This document shows, in pieces, positions 1-8,167 of a stretch of DNA of 61,335 bases; position 1 is the stretch's first letter, and each line of letters begins with the position of its first letter. Position numbers and translations under genes: made by a program. The notes below the pieces were generated by a model. The model was not told where the DNA came from, made no database searches, and worked only from the letters and a program-made list of their open reading frames with translations. Origin of the DNA: Firmicutes bacterium UBA4996 (GTDB lineage Bacteria; Bacillota; Limnochordia; Darwinibacteriales; Darwinibacteriaceae); NCBI GenBank assembly GCA_002396805.1, contig DGYW01000004.1, positions 1 through 61,335 of the forward strand, read 5' to 3'.

Positions 1-2176
1 CTTCAGCGAAACTAGCGTAACCTTCTTTAGGTTTAGCGTTTAGCACGTTCTCTGCGTTAGCGAGCGTTGGATCGACGTTAAGATACTCAGACTTAACCGC
101 GGCTTGAAGGGCAAGCTGCGTGGCAGTATTGCTAGAAGCGGAGTTAACGGCTCCAAGTAGGGTTTGGTAGTTAACTACTTCGGCTTTAACTGCGGCCACG
201 AAGTCCTGAGACTTTTTATAAGGTTTGACAGGATCCGGAACCAAAACCTTGGCAACCTCTTCTCTTTGAGTAGCCGTGAGGTTCTTGAAACTCTCAATCT
301 TTAACTCTTCTTCGATAAAGGCTTGGATAGTCGAACCATCGAGAGCATTAATCTTTACAACGAGAGCCTTTTCTGCTTCTACTGCGTTAACAGCCTCTAC
401 AAGTGCATGGATCTCTTGGTACGATGGCTTAGTTAACTTCTCATCCTTGATAGCCGTTTTGTATGCTGCGGAATTGCCTGCAACGATATTCCATTTAAGT
501 GTCTCGGATTTGGTGATAGCTTCAATTAGCCCCAATTCAGCCAAGACATCGGCATCAGCATCAGCTTGAACCAAAGCATTTAGCGCAGCCTCAAGTTGTT
601 TGCCGTTCACTTCATTCACTTTTAGTTGAATCTGATCAGGTGTTACTAATCCTTTAAGCCCGGTTTTTGTATCTTGAAATGCGGCGCTATAGGCGGCAGC
701 GACAACGGGGTGGTTTTTAACGTTCTCAATCTTGATAATCGACTCTTCACCGATTTTTAACTCGGCAAGCGCACCAATTACCGCACCAGCATCGGCGTTG
801 ATTACTTCATTCATCCATTTAACCTTTTTCAGGCGAATGTTGTATTCAGCTTTTTGCGCCTTTGTTAGGCCTTCGTAGATATCTTCAAACAAGTCGTTGG
901 CTGCGTCGTATTTGGCAATGGTTTGAACTTCCTTCTCCGCTGCCACAACCAATTTTTCTAACTGAGTGAGGTTAATGCCATCAACGATACCTTGGAGTTC
1001 AGGTACGCTTTTCACACCGTTTGGAACGGCTTCTACATAGAGCTTACCTTGGTCATCCTGCCAACGGGAGACTCCAGCTTTCGTTTTTGCATCGGCTAAA
1101 GCATCGTTTCTTTCCTGTGTTGTTTCAGCCTTAAAGTATTCTTCAACTGCTTTGTTGAAGTCTGCAACTGGCCCGGCGTCCACAAAAGCAATGGCTTTTT
1201 CAATGTCGGCCTTGGTCTTGACTTCTACTAATGCCTTAATCCGGGCTAAGTAGTCACCTAAATTCGCTTCAAAGTATTCCACCTTTAGTCCATCAAGGGC
1301 TTTTTTCAATTCGGTGGTATTAGCGGCTTTAACAGCGTTTGCAACCCAACCTTCGACCTTGATTTTAAATTCAAAGGTTTGTGCGGCTTGAGCAGCCATG
1401 CCTTGGTAACCGATGGTGGCGGTTAAAGTTACATCCGTATCAACTTCCGGACGGTTCTTCACCTTAGCATCTTTACCATCAATTTCGATGATGCCACTTT
1501 CATCTGCACTCCAAATTACGGTAAAGGTACTGACACCCACCTTCAACTCTTGATTAAGAGTGAATTTATCCCCTGTGAAGGTGTCTTTCTCATTAACACC
1601 AACTACTAAGGTTTTAACTTGGTCCTTACCAATAGTGTGCTCAGCAGCACCTAGCTTGTCCATGGCTTCCCAAGCTTTTTCAAGCTTGTCTACACCTTCA
1701 ATTTTCGCATCAGCATCGAGTGCGTACACGGCATCAACTTTCGCTTGTGTTTCAGTAACTAGAACAAGATCAGCTAGGGTATAAGTCTCGGGAAGCGCTT
1801 TTAGGGCAGCTTCTGCTATAGCGATAGCTTCAGCAAGTTCTTCTTTAGGATCTACTGGTTCTTCGTCTATCTTCTTGAAGATAGCCTTTAGTTTAACATC
1901 GCTTTTTTCGATAGGGATTTCAAACTTACCATCTTTCTCTACAGGGGCTGTTCCTTCCCACTTAACGAACTCATAGCCTTCATTCACTTTCAGGGTGAAT
2001 GTAGCTACAGAGTCTTTCTTATAACTCTTAGCGATACCTTCTGCAACTGCAGCTTCTTTAGGTTCAATGTTAACAGTCAACTTATAAGTCTTGAATGGTC
2101 CGATACAACCTGTTGAGAGGATGGTGACCATCAGTAAAGCAATTAAGGCAACCTTAGTACCATACTTTTTAAACAA
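1..2176 (-). CDS. Large repetitive surface lipoprotein, C-terminus beyond window
   Basis: The reading frame stays open from a TTG at 2176 to the window edge, 725 codons. The start follows GGAGG by eight bases. The N-terminus (MFKKYGTKVALIALLMVT, then ILSTGC) is a lipoprotein signal with Cys24 as the lipid anchor. Residues about 30-90 resemble an InlB B-repeat/Flg_new-type beta domain (KLTVNIEP, then VNEGYEFVKWEG). Residues about 150-240 resemble a bacterial Ig-like domain (TVIWSADE, then VTLTATI). After that comes an Ala/Lys/Glu-rich, mostly helical region of loosely repeated units with motifs such as AANTTELKKAL and VNSASSNTATQLALQ. I infer a cell-surface or periplasmic protein; no enzymatic motif is visible. 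It follows csrA on the same strand, after a 300-base leader. Confidence 0.85.
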   Translation of the reverse strand, partial: MFKKYGTKVALIALLMVTILSTGCIGPFKTYKLTVNIEPKEAAVAEGIAKSYKKDSVATFTLKVNEGYEFVKWEGTAPVEKDGKFEIPIEKSDVKLKAIFKKIDEEPVDPKEELAEAIAIAEAALKALPETYTLADLVLVTETQAKVDAVYALDADAKIEGVDKLEKAWEAMDKLGAAEHTIGKDQVKTLVVGVNEKDTFTGDKFTLNQELKVGVSTFTVIWSADESGIIEIDGKDAKVKNRPEVDTDVTLTATIGYQGMAAQAAQTFEFKIKVEGWVANAVKAANTTELKKALDGLKVEYFEANLGDYLARIKALVEVKTKADIEKAIAFVDAGPVADFNKAVEEYFKAETTQERNDALADAKTKAGVSRWQDDQGKLYVEAVPNGVKSVPELQGIVDGINLTQLEKLVVAAEKEVQTIAKYDAANDLFEDIYEGLTKAQKAEYNIRLKKVKWMNEVINADAGAVIGALAELKIGEESIIKIENVKNHPVVAAAYSAAFQDTKTGLKGLVTPDQIQLKVNEVNGKQLEAALNALVQADADADVLAELGLIEAITKSETLKWNIVAGNSAAYKTAIKDEKLTKPSYQEIHALVEAVNAVEAEKALVVKINALDGSTIQAFIEEELKIESFKNLTATQREEVAKVLVPDPVKPYKKSQDFVAAVKAEVVNYQTLLGAVNSASSNTATQLALQAAVKSEYLNVDPTLANAENVLNAKPKEGYASFAE

Positions 2177-2475
2177 TATTTCCACCTCCGTGATTTTTTA
2201 GAACACTCTCGTTCTCACCCAACTCCCTGCGAGCGAGCTTACCGAGTGCCACCATTTTTCTTGCTAAGTAGCAACCAAAACTGGTAACTGCACTACTAGA
2301 GCATTTACCTTGTGCCTTCCTCCCTTCCTAACAAAGAATAATAGTTCCAACTCGGGTGTGATGAGGTTCATCACATGTATTGCACACATACCCGCAGGGT
2401 GTGGCCTTGTTTCCACCCTATAGATATGAATATGCCAAGCATTACGACTTGTCTCTGGTCAAGTTTTTGGTACAC
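2177..2475 (-). promoter_or_regulatory. Leader of the lipoprotein gene with an 8-bp-arm dyad
   Basis: This gene-free stretch lies between hairpin A and the lipoprotein start. It holds a perfect dyad at 2357-2375 (TGTGATGA, 3-nt loop, TCATCACA), which could be an operator or a transcript hairpin. A weaker hairpin, AGGGTG with CACCCT, lies just upstream of the dyad in the minus direction. I found no convincing -35/-10 pair and no match to riboswitch families that I know. Confidence 0.4.
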
Positions 2476-2548
2476 AAAAAGGATGATCCATTAGCCGACC
2501 CGATCTTTGCTGCGTCCTGCAGCCAAGAATAGGCCAAACGAATCATCC
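2476..2548 (-). terminator. Hairpin A: 68-nt terminator-like element downstream of csrA
   Basis: Read on the minus strand, this is a long imperfect hairpin (2481-2548) followed by a T-run (plus A-run 2476-2480), so it can end csrA transcription. The apical loop is AGGAC on a GCTGC/GCAGC stem. Its entry reads GTACAAGGATGA (2554-2543), which matches 11 of 12 positions of the published CsrA consensus RUACARGGAUGU. It is homologous to hairpin B (3021-3093): same 68-nt length, no gaps, about 46 identical bases, identical loop. The two are discussed together in the findings. Confidence 0.7.
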
Positions 2549-2693
2549 TTGTACATTATTAAATTAGTCTTCTCCCTGTGCGTTTACAAAGTCCTGTTTA
2601 GACTGATACCGTCTTTAGGCTTTTCGCCATTTCCCAGAGAAATCCTTCTCTGTCTAAGTAATATTTTGAACCTATTGCACCAAAACCGTAAAT

Positions 2694-2879
2694 TCATGGA
2701 TCCGCCTTAGGAAGTGTTGTGCCCTCACCAAGTTCATAAATCTCACCACGGGTGATTTTAACATGTTCAGGGGCACAAACAGCTAGGCGCAAGTCCCCCC
2801 TATCGCTCCTAACTACCATCACTTTAATGTCATCGCCAATCATTACATACTCCCCAGGCTTCCTGCCTAATACTAACAT
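2694..2879 (-). CDS. csrA: Carbon storage regulator CsrA
   Basis: The 61-residue protein starts MLVLGRKPGEYVMIGDDIKV, the typical CsrA N-terminus, and carries RGEIYELGEG near its end. CsrA is a small dimeric RNA-binding protein that binds GGA motifs, usually in hairpin loops, and represses or stabilises mRNAs; in firmicutes it controls flagellin and is antagonised by FliW. The ATG at 2879 is preferred over an upstream in-frame TTG (2903) because GGGGGAGG lies six bases before it. No fliW or flagellar gene is in the window. Two homologous GGA-loop hairpins flank the gene, which suggests local autoregulation. Confidence 0.93.
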   Translation of the reverse strand: MLVLGRKPGEYVMIGDDIKVMVVRSDRGDLRLAVCAPEHVKITRGEIYELGEGTTLPKADP

Positions 2880-2907
2880 AGCATGCCTCCCCCTCAAAAG
2901 CAAACAA

Positions 2908-2947
2908 ATAATAGACTAGTAAATTAATTAATCACAAGTAATACTTG
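2908..2947 (-). promoter_or_regulatory. csrA promoter with a dyad over the -35 box
   Basis: On the minus strand TTGTGA (2937-2932) and TATTAT (2913-2908) are 18 bases apart, a plausible sigma-A promoter. A 13-bp inverted repeat, CAAGTA-A-TACTTG (2935-2947), overlaps the -35 box and could be an operator. Assignment rests on sequence alone. Confidence 0.5.
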
Positions 2948-3020
2948 TTTACCCAAAACTAAGAGACCAGAGAAACTAGCGTAATACAGGCTGTGATGAA
3001 GTACACCCTTCGTACAAAAC

Positions 3021-3093
3021 AAAAAGGACGACTCATTAGTGAGTCCATACTTCGTGGCGTCCTGCCACAAAGTATCGACCTAACGAATCGTCC
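3021..3093 (-). terminator. Hairpin B: 68-nt terminator-like element at the end of the DUF3798 transporter operon
   Basis: On the minus strand the arms GGACGATTCGTTAG and CTAATGAGTCGTCC pair over all 14 positions (two G-U). An inner stem ends in TGTGGC, loop AGGAC, GCCACG. A T-run follows (plus A-run 3021-3025). It terminates the permease gene ending at 3208 and is the sister of hairpin A across csrA. An open frame running through it (2959-3192) is not considered coding. Confidence 0.7.
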
Positions 3094-3116
3094 CTGAGTA
3101 TCATATATCCAATGTG

Positions 3117-3153
3117 TTAAGAATGGCCACTTATTTTTAACGGCAATTCTTAA
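3117..3153 (-). repeat. 12-bp-arm inverted repeat in the 3' region of the transporter operon
   Basis: TTAAGAATGGCC (3117-3128) and GGCAATTCTTAA (3142-3153) pair with one G-U/mismatch around a 13-nt loop. No T-run follows on either strand, so it is not a standard terminator. It may be a processing or mRNA-stabilising hairpin. Together with hairpin B and the csrA promoter it accounts for the gap 2880-3207. Confidence 0.5.
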
Positions 3154-3207
3154 GTTCTTCACGAACCAAACAAATCCTTCCAGTATAAGCAATTAATAGA
3201 CATTATT

Positions 3208-4293
3208 TTACCCAGAAACTGAAAAATCTTCTTCCAAGCTACTCTTGGCCAGCGATTTACTCTGCCAAGCATGTAAAGCCAAGCTAATGGCAATGATCCC
3301 GTAAGCGACAAAGACTCTAAAATACTCGCCAATTTGAGCACTACCGAAGATGGCTTGACCTGCCATCGGCGAAACCACAAAGAGCACATGGAACAACAAA
3401 GTCCCCGTTAGGGCTTGGGTAATGGTAGCCCTCGTAACTGTCGCTCCCCCAATAAGTAGAGCTGCAATCGCAAAGGTACCTACTTGTTCATGACTATTGT
3501 AGGTGTTGAGGGTGCCAATGTTTTGCAAAAAGATGATCTGACCCCAAGCGGCCAAAACCGTAGACATAATGATAGCCAACACTCGATTACGATTCGTGTC
3601 AATTCCGGCTACACCAGCAATGTGGCGATCCTGGCCAATGGCCCTGAAGTCCTGACCTAGCTTGGTTCTAAAGAAGAACCATAGACAAACACTGAGTAAA
3701 GCGATTACTCCAAAAGTCACCATCGGAAGTTTCGTAAATCCATATTGAATCTGCCAAATACCATCTAGCGAACCCTTAATCAACTTGAGGTCAATCGTGT
3801 TTCTAAGTCCAGGGCTAGTTGAGATCCGCAGCCTAGGATTATTAAAGGGAATTACTGTACCTACCAAAAACAAAAACACAAACTGATAAAGACCATTGGC
3901 AAAGAAGCCCAGGACCATTCCGGTGATCATCTCTCGACCTTTCGCCTTGTTGAGAGTCAAACCGGCCAAATAACCAAAGAGAATGGCTAAAGGAGTTGCG
4001 AGCAAAGCAGTTAAGCCAAGGCCTCCCAAACCTGCCCACTCCCAGTGTGTAGACAAGATGAGGGCAATCTGCCCCGCCAATGCCCCTAACACGATCCCAA
4101 AGTTCAATCCCATCCCAGCGACAACCGGGATAATTAGCGAAAGAACCAAGAAAGAATTGCGGGCTAGTCTTTTTGCCACTTCCATGATCAAAAACTGCGT
4201 GGGCATCTTCGCAAAGTAGATACCGAGTAAACAGACGATAGCAAACAGCAAAGGCACCGCGTTTTTCGTAATCATGCGCTTAACTTGATTCAC
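3208..4293 (-). CDS. ABC transporter permease (BPD_transp_2 family), second permease of the DUF3798 system
   Basis: A 361-residue, very hydrophobic protein with about nine to ten predicted membrane segments. It carries the family's central loop (AIGQDRHIAGVAGIDTNRNR) that meets the ATPase, followed by IGGATVTRATITQALTGT. This is the ribose/BMP-type importer permease fold. The GTG start overlaps the stop of the upstream permease in a GTGA junction, with GGAGGTG as ribosome site. It is the last gene of the operon at 8137-3208 and should form a heterodimer with the neighbouring permease. The substrate is unknown. Confidence 0.85.
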   Translation of the reverse strand: MNQVKRMITKNAVPLLFAIVCLLGIYFAKMPTQFLIMEVAKRLARNSFLVLSLIIPVVAGMGLNFGIVLGALAGQIALILSTHWEWAGLGGLGLTALLATPLAILFGYLAGLTLNKAKGREMITGMVLGFFANGLYQFVFLFLVGTVIPFNNPRLRISTSPGLRNTIDLKLIKGSLDGIWQIQYGFTKLPMVTFGVIALLSVCLWFFFRTKLGQDFRAIGQDRHIAGVAGIDTNRNRVLAIIMSTVLAAWGQIIFLQNIGTLNTYNSHEQVGTFAIAALLIGGATVTRATITQALTGTLLFHVLFVVSPMAGQAIFGSAQIGEYFRVFVAYGIIAISLALHAWQSKSLAKSSLEEDFSVSG

Positions 4294-5336
4294 GCCTGTT
4301 CACCTCCAGTCGTTCTAGTTAGGGCATACAGAATCATCCCATTACTTACAATCACCCGAGCTATTTCCGAAATATTACCCTGAATTAGCTGGTTAGTTAC
4401 GGGCATGGCCACAGTCAAGAGAGTCTGGAATAATACTACCCCAATTAGGGCTTGCAACACTGTGGCCTCCTTGGTGGAAGCACCACCAATCAATACGGCA
4501 GCCACAGCAGGGAAAGCCATCATCAAGGGAGCCATGTACAGCTGGACAAAGCCAAAACTTTGGGCATAGACAACATAGCCAACTGCCCCCAGCACAGTAG
4601 AAAGAACAACTCCCAAGCTCCGATACGTGTTCAACTGCAAACCAGAAGCGATAGCAAAGCGAGGGTTGCGCCCCACCACTTCCATGGCTACACCAGGTTT
4701 ACTTCGGAAAAACAGCCACAACAAAAACGAGACCAATCCTAGCATCAAAAGTAAGCCGGTGGGAATATTCAAGCCTAGAAATTTAAAAGCCAGAGAGCTA
4801 TTGAGTACGCCTGCAAAATTGTCTGCCAAGGTTAAGGTCACCCTCAACCCTGATCCCCCAATGGCCCAGATCATGGCGGGGTTCTTGAAGGGGGCCAAGA
4901 GCCAGAAAATACACATTCCAGCCACCACCGAAAACCCCACATAGGTTCCGACCATCATCTCTTGACCTACAACCCTATTCAGTAACAACGAGTAGAGATA
5001 GCCACTGATAATAGCCAAAGGAATGGCCAGGCCGAGGGCTACAAAAAAGCCACCAAAGCCTATTAGTGAGAGCTCCATAGCGATCAAAGTGCCCACAATC
5101 CCACAAATTACTCCCACAGGTAGACCAAAATTCAGACCGACACCGGCTTGAATAGAAGGCACCATAGCCAAAACAAAGATTCCGTTCATACCCACCCGTA
5201 CTAAAGAGTCGCTAAGTAGGTCTGCTACACTCAATTCCGTCCCCAAAGCCACAAAGATCAAAGCTAATAAGAACAGAGAGATGATTAACCTGGGCAAGCC
5301 AATGGCACGATAAACTTTGCCTAGTTGATCTTTCAT
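4290..5336 (-). CDS. ABC transporter permease (BPD_transp_2 family), first permease of the DUF3798 system
   Basis: A 348-residue integral membrane protein with the ribose-type permease pattern. GLNFGLPVGVICG near residue 65 and VVGRNPRFAIASGLQLNTYR near residue 225 mark the conserved membrane and coupling-loop regions, and LIGGASTKEATVLQALIGV comes near the end. The start overlaps the ATPase stop in an ATGA junction, so translation is probably coupled. It resembles its partner at 3208-4293 throughout, consistent with an ancient duplication within the operon. Confidence 0.85.
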   Translation of the reverse strand: MKDQLGKVYRAIGLPRLIISLFLLALIFVALGTELSVADLLSDSLVRVGMNGIFVLAMVPSIQAGVGLNFGLPVGVICGIVGTLIAMELSLIGFGGFFVALGLAIPLAIISGYLYSLLLNRVVGQEMMVGTYVGFSVVAGMCIFWLLAPFKNPAMIWAIGGSGLRVTLTLADNFAGVLNSSLAFKFLGLNIPTGLLLMLGLVSFLLWLFFRSKPGVAMEVVGRNPRFAIASGLQLNTYRSLGVVLSTVLGAVGYVVYAQSFGFVQLYMAPLMMAFPAVAAVLIGGASTKEATVLQALIGVVLFQTLLTVAMPVTNQLIQGNISEIARVIVSNGMILYALTRTTGGEQA

Positions 5337-6937
5337 TGCACTCCCACCTCCTCGGGGGATTTTCCTGCCATCAGCAGACCATAAGCCACGTCAGGGGCAT
5401 CTGGTGCTAAAATACCAGCCAATTTGCCCTCGTAAATAATGGCAATGCGGTCACTAATGCTACGTAATTCCGCAAGTTCACTTGAGGTAATAATGATGGT
5501 TACACCAAAGCGCCTATTCAACTCCGAAATCAATTCCAAAACCCTGGTTTTGGCACCAATATCAATACCTCGAGTAGGTTCAGAGACAAAGAGCAATTTC
5601 GGTTCTTGAGTGAAAGCCCTTGCCAGACAGACCTTCTGTTGATTACCACCGCTCAGCCTACGGACGATTTGGTCAGGCCCAGTGCACCGAATATCAAACT
5701 GTTGGATTGCCCTACGCGCATGTTCTTCAATTCCTGTTATGTCCTTGAGCTTAAACGGGCCAGGTTTCAAGAACTTCTCTTGGGTCTGCATACTCGTTAG
5801 CACAATATTATTAGCAATACTATCCTCTAAGACTAGGCCCACACCTCTTCTGTCTTCCGAGACAAAAGCCAAACCCAGATCTAAAGCGGCCTTAGGATTA
5901 TTCAAGGGTAGATCGATCATATTAAAACGCACTTGACCCCCACTAGGATACAAGCCCATAATTCCATTAGCTAGAGCGATCTTGCCATGACCGGCTAGAC
6001 CACCGATTCCTAAGATTTCGCCTTCAAAAACGTCCAAATCAACGCCACGGAGACGCTCACCTGGCATATTCACCTTTAGATCTCTAACCTCAAGAAGCCT
6101 CTTCTGGGCACCCCCGTCCTTAGCAGGTTTTCCGTGCACACCAATACGCCCTGAAGTCTGCACCTTGCGTCCTACCATTAACTCTGCAATCTGAGCAATG
6201 GTAAAGGACTGACGAGGGGCGGATTTGACCAACTCTCCATCCTTTAAAATAGTAATGGTATCAGCAACCGCCATCACCTCATCAAGACGGTGAGTAATAA
6301 ACATGATGCTGATCCCGCTATTTGCCAAACGTTGGATCACCTCTAAGAACTGTTCGGCTTCACTTTCCGTTAAAACAGCTGTGGGCTCATCTAAGACAAG
6401 CAATTGCAGGTTGCCCTTGTCAATCTCTCTAGCAATCTCCACAAACTGCAAATGACCAACTGGTAAACCAGCCACAGGAACCCACTCATCAATACTCATC
6501 CCTAACTTATCAAGAGAAGTCCGCGCATCTTGGGCCATTTTGCGCCTATCAAGGCTCTCGAGTTTATGACCAAAGACCTTGCTGACAAAGTTGGGCTTGG
6601 TCACCTCCCGATTAAGCTTGATATTCTCTGTCACCGAAAAACCCGGCAACAGCATGAACTCTTGGTGAACCATGCCAATCCCCGCGGCAATTGCTTCTTT
6701 AGGAGAGCCAAACTCTCGAATGTCACCATTAATCACCAATTCCCCTTCGTAACCGCCGGTTTGGCTGATTACAGACATGCCAAAAAGAATGTTCATCAAG
6801 GTGGACTTGCCTGCACCATTCTCTCCCACCAGGCAATGAATTTCCCCCTGCTTCACAGTTAGATTGATTTCTTTCAAAACCTGAGTGCCATAGTAAGATT
6901 TGGAGATGTTTTTCATCTCCAGCACAGGAACACTCAT
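5333..6937 (-). CDS. Double-domain ABC importer ATPase of the DUF3798 system
   Basis: A 534-residue protein with two ABC domains, as in RbsA-like importers. Domain 1 has Walker A GENGAGKST and Walker B LLVLDEPTAVLT. Domain 2 has a degenerate P-loop (GGLAGHGKIA), signature LSGGNQQKV and FVSEPTRGID, the usual asymmetry of this family. I place the start at ATG 6937 (MSVPVLEMKN) because GGGAGGTG lies six bases upstream. A longer frame to 7015 would run through a GC-rich hairpin that I read as an attenuator. It energises the two permeases encoded downstream. Confidence 0.88.
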   Translation of the reverse strand: MSVPVLEMKNISKSYYGTQVLKEINLTVKQGEIHCLVGENGAGKSTLMNILFGMSVISQTGGYEGELVINGDIREFGSPKEAIAAGIGMVHQEFMLLPGFSVTENIKLNREVTKPNFVSKVFGHKLESLDRRKMAQDARTSLDKLGMSIDEWVPVAGLPVGHLQFVEIAREIDKGNLQLLVLDEPTAVLTESEAEQFLEVIQRLANSGISIMFITHRLDEVMAVADTITILKDGELVKSAPRQSFTIAQIAELMVGRKVQTSGRIGVHGKPAKDGGAQKRLLEVRDLKVNMPGERLRGVDLDVFEGEILGIGGLAGHGKIALANGIMGLYPSGGQVRFNMIDLPLNNPKAALDLGLAFVSEDRRGVGLVLEDSIANNIVLTSMQTQEKFLKPGPFKLKDITGIEEHARRAIQQFDIRCTGPDQIVRRLSGGNQQKVCLARAFTQEPKLLFVSEPTRGIDIGAKTRVLELISELNRRFGVTIIITSSELAELRSISDRIAIIYEGKLAGILAPDAPDVAYGLLMAGKSPEEVGVQ

Positions 6938-6968
6938 CGACTGCACCTCCCACTTCGTGCCTGAAGAG

Positions 6969-7004
6969 AAAAAGCGGAGGACCCGCCTCCTCTCGTAGAG
7001 GCGG
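6969..7004 (-). terminator. GC-rich attenuator between binding-protein and ATPase genes
   Basis: On the minus strand GGAGG (6990-6986), loop, CCTCC (6980-6976) is followed by a T5 run and can form a weak terminator. An alternative, stronger stem pairs GAGGCGG (6998-7004) with CCGCCTC (6983-6989) and uses the same bases. Two exclusive folds between a binding-protein gene and its ATPase gene suggest partial termination that keeps the binding protein in excess. Confidence 0.45.
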
Positions 7005-7036
7005 CGCCCCCGCATTCCCTTGTCTAGTCCTTAATT

Positions 7037-8137
7037 CTAGAAAATAATGGAGTCTGCGATTACGAGATAAAAATTCGAGCCTTCAGTATACCTAGCGAGA
7101 GAAATCTTCAGACCAGTGGCGTCATAGACTGCTTGTTCCACAGCGTCGCGGTCACTGAGATCTAGCCCTTCTTGGATATGCTTAATCGCGATTTCCACAC
7201 CAGCTTCTACAAAGACCATGTTAATCGGAGCTACCCAAGTAGCCAACCGACCAGTGCGGCCCTTTTCAGCTACCTTTTGACTGATTTGCGCCAAGAGGTA
7301 ATCAATATCACCAGCTTTATCTGCAGGAATCTCAATACCTAAGGCACCAGGATAGCCGTGAGCTGGGCTAGGGCAGCATTGCTCTGGGAAAATGATTCCA
7401 GCATCTAACGAAGCACGAATGGCTGGCTCCATCATGGCACAGTTAGTCCCGAAGAAGGCAATGTCTGTGCCGTGGATGGCGGCCTGGCGAGGAATATCTT
7501 CCAGAATAAATTGTTGGGTTCCAGGAATACCTGCATCACCCATAGGGTCGGGAGCTGTTACATCAATAACCTCAAGACCCAATTTTTCCGCTTCCTGCTT
7601 CATGTTGTCATAACGACGAGCCAAAAGTTCCATGGACATGTGGCGTGGGAAAGAATAATGTAGAATCTTTTTCGCACCCATGTCATGGGCGAGTTGAGCA
7701 ATGTTGTTTCCACGACGAAGTTGGTCTGTCTCCATTGCTAAGTCCACAGCACCGGCGATCATATCGGGATCTTCGTGGGGCAAGCCCATGATCAATACGA
7801 TATCATCCCGCATTTCTCGAATGGTGTTAAAGGCAGCAGTTGTACCTGGCACTGCTTGAACCACCACAATAGCCTTAACCTGTGGATCCATGGCAAATTG
7901 CAAGATTTGGCCAATAACAGTTTCTTGCTCTTGCATGAAGTTGTCTGGATAAGTAACATGCATCACTGACCCTGGATAACGGGCAACCATCTTTTCACCA
8001 GCACGATATTCTTCTTCACCTTGAGATACTGTTCCAGTAATTAGCCCAATCTTAAAGGGTAGGCTTGCCGCTTCAGCTAAACCAACTGCTCCCAATAACA
8101 ATACGAGGACCAACACTAGACTAAGCTTTCTTTTCAC
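7037..8137 (-). CDS. DUF3798 family periplasmic binding protein
   Basis: A 366-residue protein with a cleavable signal peptide (MKRKLSLVLVLVLLLGAVGL, then AEA) and no lipobox. The mature part starts PFKIGLITGTVSQGEEEY and has the periplasmic-binding-protein type I pattern (IVVVQAVPGTTAAFN, then FGTNCAMMEPAI). I recognise the DUF3798 family. Its ligand is not known to me; being first in an operon with a ribose/BMP-type ABC importer, it should deliver a solute to it. The GTG start has GGAGAGGAG upstream. A binding protein without a lipid anchor fits a diderm cell. Confidence 0.85.
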   Translation of the reverse strand: MKRKLSLVLVLVLLLGAVGLAEAASLPFKIGLITGTVSQGEEEYRAGEKMVARYPGSVMHVTYPDNFMQEQETVIGQILQFAMDPQVKAIVVVQAVPGTTAAFNTIREMRDDIVLIMGLPHEDPDMIAGAVDLAMETDQLRRGNNIAQLAHDMGAKKILHYSFPRHMSMELLARRYDNMKQEAEKLGLEVIDVTAPDPMGDAGIPGTQQFILEDIPRQAAIHGTDIAFFGTNCAMMEPAIRASLDAGIIFPEQCCPSPAHGYPGALGIEIPADKAGDIDYLLAQISQKVAEKGRTGRLATWVAPINMVFVEAGVEIAIKHIQEGLDLSDRDAVEQAVYDATGLKISLARYTEGSNFYLVIADSIIF

Positions 8138-8167
8138 TTTCTCCTCTCCTTCACTTCAATGGTTGAG

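Noticed and set aside
2177..2475. Possible c-di-GMP or other riboswitch in the lipoprotein leader
   Set aside because: None of the conserved cores of GEMM-I/II, cobalamin, purine or other classes I know were found; only a dyad and a small hairpin.
2507..2710. Plus-strand open frame over hairpin A
   Set aside because: It lies across a structured terminator and the 3' end of csrA, lacks a ribosome site and resembles no protein.
2959..3192. Minus-strand 77-codon frame over hairpin B
   Set aside because: Its sequence is mainly the long palindrome; codons follow the hairpin and not a protein pattern.
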